Counted from the first letter of the stretch, positions 37,467 through 47,468 are shown. The stretch is DNA of 64,000 bases from Phytophthora hibernalis (GCA_012656075.1 JAAKBF010000053.1:1-64000); one strand, 5' to 3'. The notes: a model not told the origin generated them from the sequence alone. Made by a program: numbers and translations.

Positions 37467-37539
37467 TCCCATGTAGGCTAGGCGGTTAGGATAGCTGGCT
37501 CTCACCCAGCAGACCCGGGTTCGAGTCCCGGGGTCTACA
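37467..37539 (+). pseudogene. Terminal tRNA-Glu copy 68, 3' acceptor strand lost
   Basis: The D, anticodon and T arms remain, but after CCCGG the sequence becomes GGTCTAC instead of TGTGGGA, so the acceptor stem cannot form and no terminator T run follows. Base 7 is G, and the D-stem strand reads GGCT instead of GTGT, so this copy differs from the homogenised array in its 5' half too. The array ends here and an open frame related to a Harbinger Myb-like protein takes over at once. Confidence 0.85.
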
Positions 37540-38393
37540 ACCTCGAATTTGAACCGACTGCGCAGCCGACCAACTCTGCCACCGAGATCTGCCAACCGGA
37601 GTTAAACAAGTTGCGACGCCGCTTTGGGCTGGACGAGGACTACATGTTGGCGATTCAAGTCAATGCGGACGAACCATTCAAGGATAAGCTCGACGAAGTC
37701 GGCAAACTGCGGGACGAACTTGCTAAAAGGCTCGATTCAAGTAAAAACTTCAACATGCACGATATCAAAGGAACGACCGCGAAGAATCGCTTTGATGCTT
37801 TGTAGGAGAAGCACGTCATTTGGGAGAGAACCACGGCCAAAACATCAGGCTTCAACGTGGAAGATTACCCGTACATTCAGGTCATGACAGAGTTGAAGAA
37901 CAAGATATCTGACAACGCTGATGAAGTGGCAAAGGTGAAGAGAAAAAGCATAGAGCGTGCAAAAGTATCGTCGGGTGAAGTCGCTCGCACTGCGGGTGTC
38001 TCTCGCCTTGGCAAGCGTCGCGCAAACCCCGACAACGAGCCCGGTACTGGAGAAGGGAGTAGTTCTTCACAAAATGGAACGCGCAGGCAGAAACATAACG
38101 TTGCTTTCGCTGGAATTTTTGCAGAGATCAACAAACAAAGAAGCAATTTTATTGCAGACTTCGCAAAAGTGCAAAAAGCCGTTGCAGAGAAAGCAGCAGC
38201 CGTTCGCATTCTTGAGCTGGAGAAGCAGCTCCAAATAGAGGCGGAACGCATGAAACAGCGTCAATTGGTGCTGGAGTTCGAGAAAGAGCAAAGGCAAAAG
38301 GATCGCGAGGAACAAGCAACTTTTTTGCGCTGTTTTTGCGCGGTAAACATCACTGAATTAAGTGTTAGGTTCTCAAGCTCGACTCGTTGTTGA
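37533..38393 (+). pseudogene. PIF/Harbinger-associated Myb/SANT-like protein, 5'-truncated
   Basis: An open frame picks up in mid-protein at the array junction and runs to 38,393 with one in-frame TAG at 37,803-37,805. From 37,629 the translation has the oomycete Harbinger accessory-protein look: FGLDEDYMLAIQVNADEPF, then a KNRFDAL motif, followed after the stop by the TAKTSG segment. The C-terminal third (from about 38,120) is a charged coiled coil rich in K, E, Q and R. In PIF/Harbinger elements such a protein normally assists the DDE transposase in nuclear entry and end binding. It faces the transposase relic tail to tail. The start is missing and the internal stop makes it non-functional unless the stop is a base error. 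Confidence 0.65.
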
Positions 38394-39679
38394 GAAGTAC
38401 TCGCTTAGAGAAGGGGGAACACCCAACATATGTGCTAATCTGATTACCTTCGTCAATACATGTTGCTGCAACTCTGACCATGCGTCCAACCGGTGTGAGA
38501 AGTATTTGGTGCTTCTTGTTCCAATCCAGGAACGCCCACTTTCGTTTCACAATGCCGAATAGCCACTCAATTGACACACGAGTCTTACTCATGACCACAT
38601 TGAATCGCTGTTCGTCGTTGTTAATAACCGCATTTCGTAATGGACTGACTAGCCGTTCATTAACTCCATACACAGGATCACCATACATGAGGACGTTAAG
38701 ATCCTTTAGTGCCGGGTGGTCAGATAAATGACAGATAAGGCGACTTTGATTTAGCATCGTTGAGTCATGGCGAGTTCCTTCAACCGGATTAAAGAACGAC
38801 ATACACAGGCCTGTTGATCACGTGAAATGTAAGTGTTATTTGTAATACAGAACGAAGTATGCATAGACGGTGCATACACCTTGATAGTTTAGACAATGAC
38901 GACGTTTATTCCCATGTTAGCAAGCCTTCTGGAGATTATCTCCGTCTCCAATTGGAATGGTATTCAAATCTCCATGCAATGTGCGAAAGCTCCCCCTTTC
39001 GTTTTTCCGGACGGCAGATGAAGCCCTTGGTCCCATCGATGAACATTGATACACCGTCGACGACACCATTCGTCTTGCTGCAAACGGCCCGAACGTATTC
39101 GCCATGACGCTCTACGTACACACTGTCGTTAAAATACAGGATCTAACCCCATATCTCGTCTAGAAATCAGTCTGTAACACAGCAAACGAGTAAGTTCACA
39201 CTATTAGTATCGGCACCTACAGAGATCGGCGATAATCCGACTGCAGGACGCGTCGGACCGCCCAAACTGCTTTCGAATCTTCAACAGCTTTCCTGGGTAG
39301 CAGAGCATTGTCAGCGCCTCTGCACCCAAGATTCGATCTCCCGCACTCGACAAGAACACATGTGAAATGTGCATCACTCCGGACAGCTCAATTAGATGGG
39401 GGCAGGTAAACCGGAAATCCGCATGAGCGTCAGTATCTGGATACGAGCTCAGATCGACACGAGCGTCTGAAACCAGGGATACTCGACAGTGGACTGCATG
39501 CGCGTCATCCACGTCGCGACTGCAACATCCTCCATACCGTCTAGCTCTTGAAGGAGTGATATAAGAGGGAAGAACTCGAAAAATTTGGCTCCATTTTTGC
39601 GTTTGATTTGGTGAAGAAGACTGACTCCCGTAAAGATGTGATAGTGATCGACGGTTCCAAGAAGCCAAAGGTCACCCAC
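38365..39679 (-). pseudogene. PIF/Harbinger DDE transposase (DDE_Tnp_4 type), frame-broken
   Basis: Three reading-frame pieces in order on the minus strand make one protein. The N-terminal piece (39,679-39,204) has EYPWFQ, then DFRFTCPHLIELS and a KIRKQFGRSDASCSRI segment typical of the N-terminal helix region. The middle piece (39,121-38,936) has FIDGTKGFICRP with the first catalytic Asp. The C-terminal piece (38,802-38,365) has PVEGTRHDSTML, MYGDPVYG with the second Asp, and SIEWLFGIVKRKWAF with the Glu. All three acidic residues are therefore present. Frameshifts separate the pieces; homopolymer errors could account for some. Terminal inverted repeats were not identified. Confidence 0.75.
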
Positions 39680-39999
39680 CTCCGAAAGTAAAATCAGACG
39701 ATTTTAGTTTACTGTTTATGGTAACGCGGCTCGTTTCCATAAACGCTAAATGGGAGGGCTCCGAAACGTCTCTGTTGAGTATTATTTGATTTCACCGCCG
39801 TTTCGACGGGATCGAACTGTATCTATTCCCGCAGTTGGCAATTTTGCTGTGCGGGCATCAAGCACTTATCTGCTCCAGTGCCGAGAAGCACGTCGGGAAG
39901 AAGACGTCCTTCTTTTTCAGGCGGAAAATACTCTTCTGTTCCCCACTAAGTAATATCCGGATCTCCGTAACAACCCAAGAAGCCTGCTGCCCCACAAAA
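39680..39999. other. Gene-free stretch between Harbinger and Copia relics
   Basis: Short ORFs only, none resembling a known protein. It may hold the outer end of the Harbinger element or the decayed 5' part of the Copia element, but I see no terminal repeat that decides this. Confidence 0.4.
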
Positions 40000-42560
40000 G
40001 TCAATCTCGAAGTCGGGTCAGGTGAAGCGACCGACGGTGGAGTCGTAAAAAGACGGATGACACAGGTTGCAATCCAGATTTTCTACAGCAGTCACGATTG
40101 TACAAGTGGCGCAAAAACGACCAGTACGGTCGACGTGCGTGGAGGATCATGCGCAAACTCTCAGTACGATCTGGCTGTGTCGGTTTCGACTCGTTGCCAC
40201 TCCAATCGTAATTGCAGTCAAAGTGTTATTGACAATGAAGCTGCAATTAAGCGTATTGTGGAGATGACACGCTATTTCAATTGTACAGTACACCCGCCAT
40301 CGTTTCGCTCAGTGCTCACCCGTGGCCTCACGACGTCTGGGGACACCTATTCGCCACCACGCTTTTCCCGACCCAAGACAAAGCTGCAAGGCCCAATGCT
40401 AGCGTCAACTCGGGGGCATTTTGGAGTCAGCGAGGAGTCGCCATGGAGTTGTTAGACCCTTTCACACACAAGCCTGATAGTAACGGGAACAAACATTTGC
40501 TGACGATCGTCGACTATGGATCAAGCTTCAACCAGGTATACATCCTCCAAAAGAAGAACGAATCCCCGAAGAAGCTCATGGAATTTATTCCAGAATTTGA
40601 GCGTCCGTATGGCGTAGCCGTGAAGGTTATCCGACCCGATGGAGGCGATAAATTTCAGGACCAAGCGCCACGAGGCCAGGCAGCAAATGACACTTCCCGA
40701 CACATCCGCATCCAACGGCAAGGTCGAGCGCACGCAAAAGACGCTGATGAATTCAGGCCCCATCATGCTGTGAGCGTCAGGGTTACCTGAACGCTACTCA
40801 GGGTGACTCTGTCAAGTACGCATCGTATATCCGCAATCGACTGCCAACCGAAGCTAGTGCATGTAACAAGGCCTCATTAGAAGTGCTCACTGGTAAACCA
40901 CCTAAGGTATGAGGTTCGGATCTACGTGCGCTACGAACATCACCCAAAAGAAAGCAGCATCGGTGAAGCGCCGAACGCAAAAGGCCGTGATCATCGGGAT
41001 CAAAGACGCTCAGAAGGGATATCGACTTTTGATTCCACGAACAAGAAAAATCGTAACGAGTGCAGACGTCCAGAATGCTGACAAGCTCGATGTTCATGAG
41101 AAGGAGATACAAGATGCTCTCAACGAGCTCTACGGTGAAAACAGCCTGTGGACGGACAAGCCAGTATCCCCACCAGTGACCTCATCAGAAGCCACGGACA
41201 TTCAACAACATCCTTTGCAGGACAAAAAATCGCAGAGCAGGAATCTCAAGCTGATCCCAAGTCCAAGCGCCATATCAGTGTGGTCGTGACAGGTAAGCGC
41301 CCAAGACTGGTCAGTACCCCGGTCTAGAGTAGTGACATTGACGATGACGAGTACGTCCGGAAATCCAGTCAGTGCTGCCGTACTACGACGTGTATTCAGA
41401 TCACGTATTAAAGCAAGACGGCAAATAAACTTTTCACTGACGCAAAATTTGCTGGATGAAGTTGCAGAATCGGTAGCTCTCGCTAGCCCGGAAGCGATGT
41501 CTTCCATGACAACCCCACGCAGGATTACCGAGGCCCAGAAGACTCCTGAATGGCTCCAATGGAAAATGTATCGAGAAATAATTGAAGGATCTGCAGACGA
41601 ACGGAACGTGAAAGGTAGTGAAGGTGTCCGCCGGAGCGAACGTGGTGTCATCCAAAAGCGTATTCAATATTAAGATCAATTCGCGTAGTGAGCTGGAGCG
41701 CTTTAAAGGTCGTCTTGTAGCTCGCGGATTTTCACAGCGATCTGGAATTGAATTTGAAGAGACTTACTTGCCAGTGCTAAAGACCACGAGCATGCGCTTC
41801 TTAACAGCATTAGCCGCGCAGTGGAGACGTCCCCAACTTCTATGTGAAGGCAAGTCTTGACCCTTCTACCCTGATGAAACCGCCCAAGGGAAAACTCTGC
41901 GCGGATGACACAGCATGACTGTTGAAAAAGGGGCTTTACGGGATCAAACAGAGCGGGCTACATTGGAACTACGAAATTAACAGGGTTTTACTATCGCTGG
42001 GTTTCTTCAGAAGCCAATTTGATCCGTGTTCGTACACCCGCCGTCGCGGCGGAAGGATGGCAGTACTCGGGCCGTACGTCGCATTATCAGTGAGGACGAT
42101 GCATATGAGTAATGCAGAAATTGGGGAAGAAATTTGACGTCAAGGGCATGGGCGACGCAGCCAATGTGGATAGGATTTGCGTCGAGTATAAAGAAAATGG
42201 ATTCGTTCTTCACCAACGCAACACCATCGAAGATCTGTTGATCGACATGGAGATGGCTACATGCTGACCGGTCAGCACTTCAATGGAGTCTAGGGTGTTT
42301 GACGACGAACCGGTCTGATGCGCAGGGCAATTGTCTCCCTATTGTGGGTTTCCAATCGCACACGACCGAACATAACAGCAACTGTGAACTTCCTCGTAAT
42401 GGACGGTGGGAACAATTGTCGACTCATGTCACTGGATTCATTTCCAAACTTCCTCCGGGTCGAAAATTTGCAAGTCAAGTCATCCAACAGAATACCCTCG
42501 CACCCCAAGCGCAACACCGGAACAGAGGCCCGGTTCTCTAGTTTGCGATATCGAAAATGA
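40000..42560 (+). pseudogene. Ty1/Copia retrotransposon pol relic (integrase then reverse transcriptase)
   Basis: The domain order integrase before reverse transcriptase is that of Copia. Integrase-core remnants lie at 40,440-40,680 (LTIVDYGSSFNQVYIL, then KVIRPDGGDKF). The linker has a TPEWLQWK remnant near 41,545. RT remnants follow: KINSRSELERFKGRLVARGF at about 41,672-41,731, ETYLPVLKTTSMRFL after it, and KKGLYGIKQSGLHW near 41,925. The strand-end RT/connection segment has the AIVSLLWVSNRTRPNI remnant at about 42,324. Multiple stops and frame changes break every domain and the YVDD catalytic box is not recognisable. No LTR pair or primer-binding site was found, so outer limits are uncertain. 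It is a dead copy. Confidence 0.75.
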
Positions 42561-42995
42561 ACGGAAGCCTACTTACAGCTACACTCGCACTTGCTAATTG
42601 ATCGAGACTGGTGTGGGTTTCCCGCGACAGGTGTCATTTTAGTTCGCTGTGCCAATTTGGGTTTACTTACCCCTTTTCTTTGTTAGTAGATTCCGATACC
42701 ACTTCTGACATTTTTGAATACCCTTGGAATACCTATTCACTTATTTCTTGGTTATGAAGTAAATACTCTTCAAATTTAATACCCCTAATAAGAAGCTTTA
42801 AATTTAGATATCAGAAGTAGGAGCGGTTTTGTTCAGTGAAGTTTGTTTGGTGAACGCATTGTATGGATCAACTTTTCATCAATTAGCTGCGTTCGCTGAG
42901 CTCCATGTTGTTAAATGGGACACTTCCAAAAATTATGCATTCCACATAATTTTGGACGACGTCCCCATTTTCTTGTTCACGAAAGATCGGACAAG
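42561..42995. other. AT-rich intergenic stretch
   Basis: No ORF, tRNA or clear repeat. It probably includes the promoter of the spliced hypothetical gene that starts at 42,996. Confidence 0.4.
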
Positions 42996-43597
42996 ATGGC
43001 CAAGATGAAGACTGCAGCAGGAACTGGCTGCAAACGCACGAACGGTAGGTTTACCATGCGGAGCTCTAGAAGCGTCCTACGTGTATCTAACATGTTGTCA
43101 TGGAGTGGTAGTGCGTTTTGCAGGCGTGGTTGAAGCAGGTTTATTAAATGAAAAGCCGATTTGTTTTACTATCGAGTCTGACTTTGTATTTATTTGGTTT
43201 GGAAATCAGAGAGCGTGGCAGCGCTTCCGAGTGTGACTGCAGCGGTCGCCTTGATGAATATACCTTTGGCCAAGACAGATGAAGCGGTGGCTACTGCCTC
43301 ACATGAGACAGTTCACGACCCTATGCCGCACGACGGACCAAGCACGAAGGACAGCGGTGATTTGCAAGCGACATGTGAAATTGCGCGCGCTCAAGCAGCT
43401 CATGCGCTTACTGCAAAGTTGAAAAACTGCTTCACCGTACGTTCATGTGCAAACTATTTTTGTGCGGAATTCTTCGCTTTTGACAAACGTCATATCGATG
43501 TTGCAGGCAGGGGGATGTACGCGCTTCGTGAACATCAAGCTGCGCACGCACGCAAGTACAAGGCCAAGAAAAGCAATGCAACATTAAAAGTGTAGCT
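42996..43597 (+). CDS. Hypothetical small spliced gene
   Basis: I do not recognise the protein. ATG at 42,996 opens a 49-nt exon ending AACG|GTAGGT. An intron at 43,045-43,209 (165 bp, ends AAATCAG) joins in frame to exon 2, which begins AG AGC GTG. Exon 2 reads through to a stop at 43,593-43,595 if uninterrupted. A further possible intron, 43,437-43,506 (GTACGT...TTGCAG), would change the C-terminus to one containing CTRFVNIKLRTHA and end earlier. The protein is alanine-rich with a basic C-terminus. It lies between transposon relics, so it could itself be repeat-derived. The start is chosen because it is the only ATG giving an in-frame splice to the long exon. Confidence 0.4.
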
Positions 43598-43599
43598 GT

Positions 43600-45020
43600 A
43601 GTCGGACCTGGTCATGTTAATGAGTACGGGCATGTCCTAATGTTATTCTATTCGAAGTCCTCTCTTGGAATTTGTTTTGATTTTCTTGCTGCAGCAATGT
43701 CAGTGGCAGCTATTATTCGACACATCATTTGAAAACTAACGTCTCTTGTAATATGTAAAATCTCCCAGGGACATAAAGGCACGCACACTCGTCTTCTCTT
43801 TTCGAGTGCAGCATCACTCCGCGCGCCCTCTCGCGTCGTGTAGCCTGCTTAACATACTTTCTCTCAGCTGCGTGTTTGCGATTTAGCACAGCGCTTTAGT
43901 TGGTACAGTAGCAGGAGACAAAACGCTGGTGTCGGTCGCGATCTTCGTGCGCTGCCGCTTGCATGCTGTCTGGATCGAATCCGCTCCTTTTCCCATGACG
44001 TTAAATATGACGTCTCTTCCTCCCCATCCACACACACATATATTATCTGTTTCGTAGGCCTATAAGACTGCAAATCGTCATCATTAAAGGTAAATGTAGT
44101 AGTTCGTACGAAAGACACTCAAGCTGTGAAGCATGGATTTAGATAACAACATAGCAACTGTAATTTCGTCTTTGTTAGCGCTATGGCGAATATTGAACAA
44201 TACTACAACAACTTGTTTAAAAGTACATGCATGATGACCCTTGTCCAGAGCTACGTTGGCCCATGCCGTACTGTCACAGCTCCTAAGAGCAGCTACCGCC
44301 GCTATCAGATTGCGCAACCCGCAATCAAATCACCTCTCATCGCTGTGGAAACTTGCCGCCACTGTGATTCAGTGCGGGCCCACACCCTGCGTCGCTGTAC
44401 TCCAGCCCCTCGTCCTAAAGCCTCTATGCTTTAACCCCCTCGCCGATGCTGCTAGCCTGCAGATCGCTCGCCTCCTTAGTGGCAGTCTCATCTGCAGCTG
44501 GACGGACTTTTTACCAACCTTTTTACGAAAAATATAGGTGAAAAGAATCTTAAAAAGGGCTCTTAACCCTATTGCGGTTGGGACCCCTAAAACCCTGCGA
44601 TCTGCTTGGTTTTACAAATATTAACGAATCATAATGACATGATTTTATTTTTGACCAATCAAACAATTTGCGGTAAACCAAGCGATATGCTTGACTTTTA
44701 ACTACAATAACTACAATAATTGCAATAAGTATTGTAAACCCACGCAAAATGATAATACTATGCTGCGGGGTGCGGGCTAAAACCAAGAATTTATGGCAAT
44801 AGGATCTAAAAAGTTATCTTTCACGTATTTTCCTAGTTCCCCATTCAAACAGACGATCTCCTTATTCCATAACTTCTTCCCTCGGATTTAAGGGCATCTC
44901 GATATACTAGTGTAAACGAGATCCTGAATATAACTTGTGATTTCGACCCGACGTTAACGAACTTTGGGTTCTTAAACCCAATTTTGTGTGCTTTTTGCCT
45001 CCATATAAGGGATCTGGCCA
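43600..45020. other. Gene-poor stretch
   Basis: No recognisable protein. It is AT-rich around 44,600-44,950. The longest ORFs (43,864-44,118 minus; 44,241-44,537 plus) have no family features that I can see. The right part passes into the left arm of the inverted repeat around the pogo-like element. Confidence 0.4.
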
Positions 45021-45021
45021 G

Positions 45022-45262
45022 TTCTATAGAATCAGAGCGATCAGCGGGGAAAAATCATACAGTGGCGACCAGGACTCGGATTTAGACGCTACGAGTGGCG
45101 TTCGGAAGCTCTGGATCTTGGCTAATCACTTACCGATGCGCTGCTATAAGCGGGTGTTTCCCCGCGCTCGGATGGCAAAAGAGTGCGCCGATCCCGTTCT
45201 GACCCACTGACCAGTTCTAGAGACTCAAACAACTTGGGTTTTGTAAGCGCTGCGCATCCCCC
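45022..45262 (+). repeat. Left arm of long inverted repeat around pogo-like element
   Basis: The segment from GTGGCGACCAGGACTC (about 45,063) to TGCTGCGCATC-like sequence (about 45,258) reappears inverted at 47,227-47,418 with a mismatch every 8-12 bases by eye. Weaker similarity extends outwards. Confidence 0.8.
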
Positions 45263-45402
45263 TTTGCGACGGGAAACTTTGTGTCTCGATTTGGATCTAA
45301 TCAGATACCAGCTGTTATGTGATTAGCGTTAAATCCTGACGAGGTGTGGGTTGCACACTTCCTGCAACAAATAATCCGCGCAAACTTCAGCAGTTCTTAA
45401 AA

Positions 45403-47105
45403 ATGGCGCGCAGTAGGATGACTAAGCAGTCCAGGAAGAACTACAGACAACGACGGTGAAACTCAACCCACCACAAAAACTCGACCCTCCTTCAGGGTGA
45501 TTTGAAAATCAAGTCAAAAAAAAAGCCATTCTATGTTTTGACCAATTGCAACTGAAATCGCAGGGGGGTCGATTTTCACCGTCGTTGTCTGTATAGCGAC
45601 GAGCAGTTCAATGCTGCTATTGATCGTGTCATAGCTGGCGTGGAAATGAAAGACGTGAGCAAGGACACCGGAATCCCGTACAAGAGCATCCCGAACTGGG
45701 CAGCCGTTATTCGTAATGAAGGAAAGCGAGAACCACGACGTCCTGGCCAGGCGCCGCTGTTTCCTGATGAAGCGGAAGATTATTTGTTTAAGTGGATTGT
45801 AACGCACCAACAGATGCCCTTCCTGTTGGTCGCAGTGCAATCATTCGGCGAACTACAGAAATCGCCATTCTATTGTTCAATCGCCCCGTTGGAGACGGAT
45901 TGTACACGATCTTTATCGAACGACATCTCGCACTTGATCGACGTGTTGCGCAGAGTATATACAAGGTACGTAACAGCGTTACTGAGGAGGATCTGGACCT
46001 GCTGCCGACGGCATTGAGCACGCTGTTCAACGAGAATACGTTCGAGCCGGAGAGAGTACGAAACGGAGTTCCAAACCCGTTCCAAGACCAAGACTGCGAT
46101 TGCATTGCGTGGATTTACTAATGTATGGAAATGAGATCCTACAGTCTCGTGCTGCTTGTGAAAGCGCCGCTGGGTTTGTGGTGCCGCCCGTGTTCATCTT
46201 GCCCGGCCAGTCGCTACCGTTTACGATCATGGACAACAGTTTGATGCCTGGAGCTGCTGTGACGACAACACCGAAGGCGTTTACATGTATGAACGGCACT
46301 TTGTTTGTTAGATGGCTGAAGTTTCTTTTTCCGATGCTGTACCAGCGGAAGTTAAGCGCACATTGCTGTTAATTTTTGAAGAATGTAGCTCGCACATTTC
46401 GATGGAGATCGCGGATGAAGCATTTCGCTTGCAGATCAGGCTGGTGGATCTGCCTGCAAATGCTAAACATATATTACAGCCTCTAGATGTTGCGTTGTTT
46501 TGTTCTTTCAAAAGAAAACTACGAGTACTCATTGAAAATATTGTGGAGGAATATGGCAAGAATTCGATTGACCAGCAGACATCGTATCACCTTGCGGAGC
46601 CTGAGTGGAAGACCAGTCACATCTCCAAGAACGTTGTTGCCGGGATTAAGACCTGTTGCCTCCTCCCGTTATCACGTTATTGCATGGGCAAGCGTCTTGC
46701 GGAGTTCCTGCGAAATGGAACGCCAAAGAATTAGTGCAGCCCTCGTGGGTCCAGGCCAAACAAGTTATTCAGCAAGACGTTTTGCTAACGACCCCGGTGC
46801 AGGTCACCGCGCCGAAGCCTAAACGAACCAAACCAGGAGGTAGACTGCTTACTCGCGAGCTGCTGCAACTTATGGCCAAGGAGAAAGATGATGCCACAGC
46901 AAAGTCCAAGAAGAGACCGGCACCAAAGAAAACAGCTGCTGAGCCGCGGACGAACAAGCGCCCGAAGCGAGCGATGCTTGCTGAGAAGAAGCAGTCGAAG
47001 TCCAAAAAGACGCCAACGCTGGCGTCGTCAATGCGTCGTAACCTCACCGCCACCACTACTACAGCGCCCGATGGATCCGCTATTCTCGCCGAAGCAGTGG
47101 TTTGA
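45403..47105 (+). pseudogene. pogo-like (Tc1/mariner superfamily, DDE_1) transposase, interrupted
   Basis: ATG at 45,403 begins a short basic N-terminus that is cut after codon 13 by a MITE; the frame resumes exactly beyond the TA duplication at 45,594. A psq/CENP-B-like helix-turn-helix follows (DVSKDTGIPYKSIPNW, 45,655-45,702), then a second HTH part (PVGRSAIIRRTTEIAILL). The DDE domain is broken over several frames: ETEFQTRSKTKTAIALRGF near 46,060, PPVFILPGQSLPF, LLLIFEECSSHIS at about 46,360 and ANAKHILQPLDVALF near 46,460. The lysine-rich tail ends at the TGA at 47,103. The first catalytic Asp region looks deleted and the second Asp is Glu, so the enzyme is dead even without the frameshifts. 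Confidence 0.8.
45444..45591. mobile_element. 148-bp MITE with TA target-site duplication, inserted in the transposase gene
   Basis: Terminal inverted repeats begin CAGACAACGACGGTGAAA and end with the reverse complement, with TA on both sides (45,442-45,443 and 45,592-45,593). Subterminal GGTCGA/CTCGACC motifs are repeated in both orientations. It has no coding capacity. TIR and TSD type fit mobilisation by a Tc1/mariner-pogo transposase. Confidence 0.9.
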
Positions 47106-47226
47106 CGTATCCTACGACTTTTCATTACCTGTGTGTTTTAATGAAAACTTAAATATAAGACTTATAGAGGTCTTGATTACCCACGGGACCCCTTCGTTTT
47201 AGACGGCACCCTCTCGTGGAGGGAGA

Positions 47227-47468
47227 TGCGCAGCACTTACAAAACCCAAGTTGTTTGAGTCTCTAGAACTGGTCGGTGGGCCAAAACGGGATCAGCGCAC
47301 TCTTTAACCACCCGAGCGCGGGAAAACACCCTCTTTTAGCAGCGCATCGGCGAGTGGATAGCCAAGGTCCAGAGCTTTCGAACGTCACTCGTAGCGTCTA
47401 AATCTGAGTCCTGGTCGCCACGTTATGAATTTTTCCTGCAGCCGTTCGCTCCTATTCTCTATGTAGAG
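47227..47468 (-). repeat. Right arm of long inverted repeat around pogo-like element
   Basis: Reverse complement of the left arm. The two arms flank the transposase relic at about 120-390 bp, so they are probably its long terminal or subterminal inverted repeats. No exact ends or target duplication could be assigned. Confidence 0.75.

Larger units (their letters stand above)
1..37531 (+). repeat. Tandem megasatellite of tRNA-Glu(CUC) units (67 spacers, 551-562 bp)
   Basis: The same unit recurs head to tail from the left edge to about 37,531. Each unit holds one 73-nt tRNA-Glu, a T-run 4-6 nt after its end, about 330 bp of nearly invariant sequence, a short variable block, a GT-rich microsatellite and a 5' leader. 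Period is mostly 562 or 553 bp; the 9-bp difference lies in the GT tract. Neighbouring units often share a length class. The array is cut by the window start, so the copy number is a minimum. Tandem tRNA repeat units are known in some protists, notably Entamoeba; I do not know of this one being described. No convincing protein gene exists in the unit: its small ORFs are conserved only because the whole unit is. Confidence 0.97.

Noticed and set aside
1..37531. CRISPR-like array
   Set aside because: The repeated unit is over 550 bp with a tRNA gene and no variable spacers; the rest of the window is clearly eukaryotic.
45060..45085. LTR-retrotransposon primer-binding site (TGGCGACCAGGACTC)
   Set aside because: The same sequence lies in both arms of an inverted repeat, with no direct LTR pair, polypurine tract or pol domains between them.
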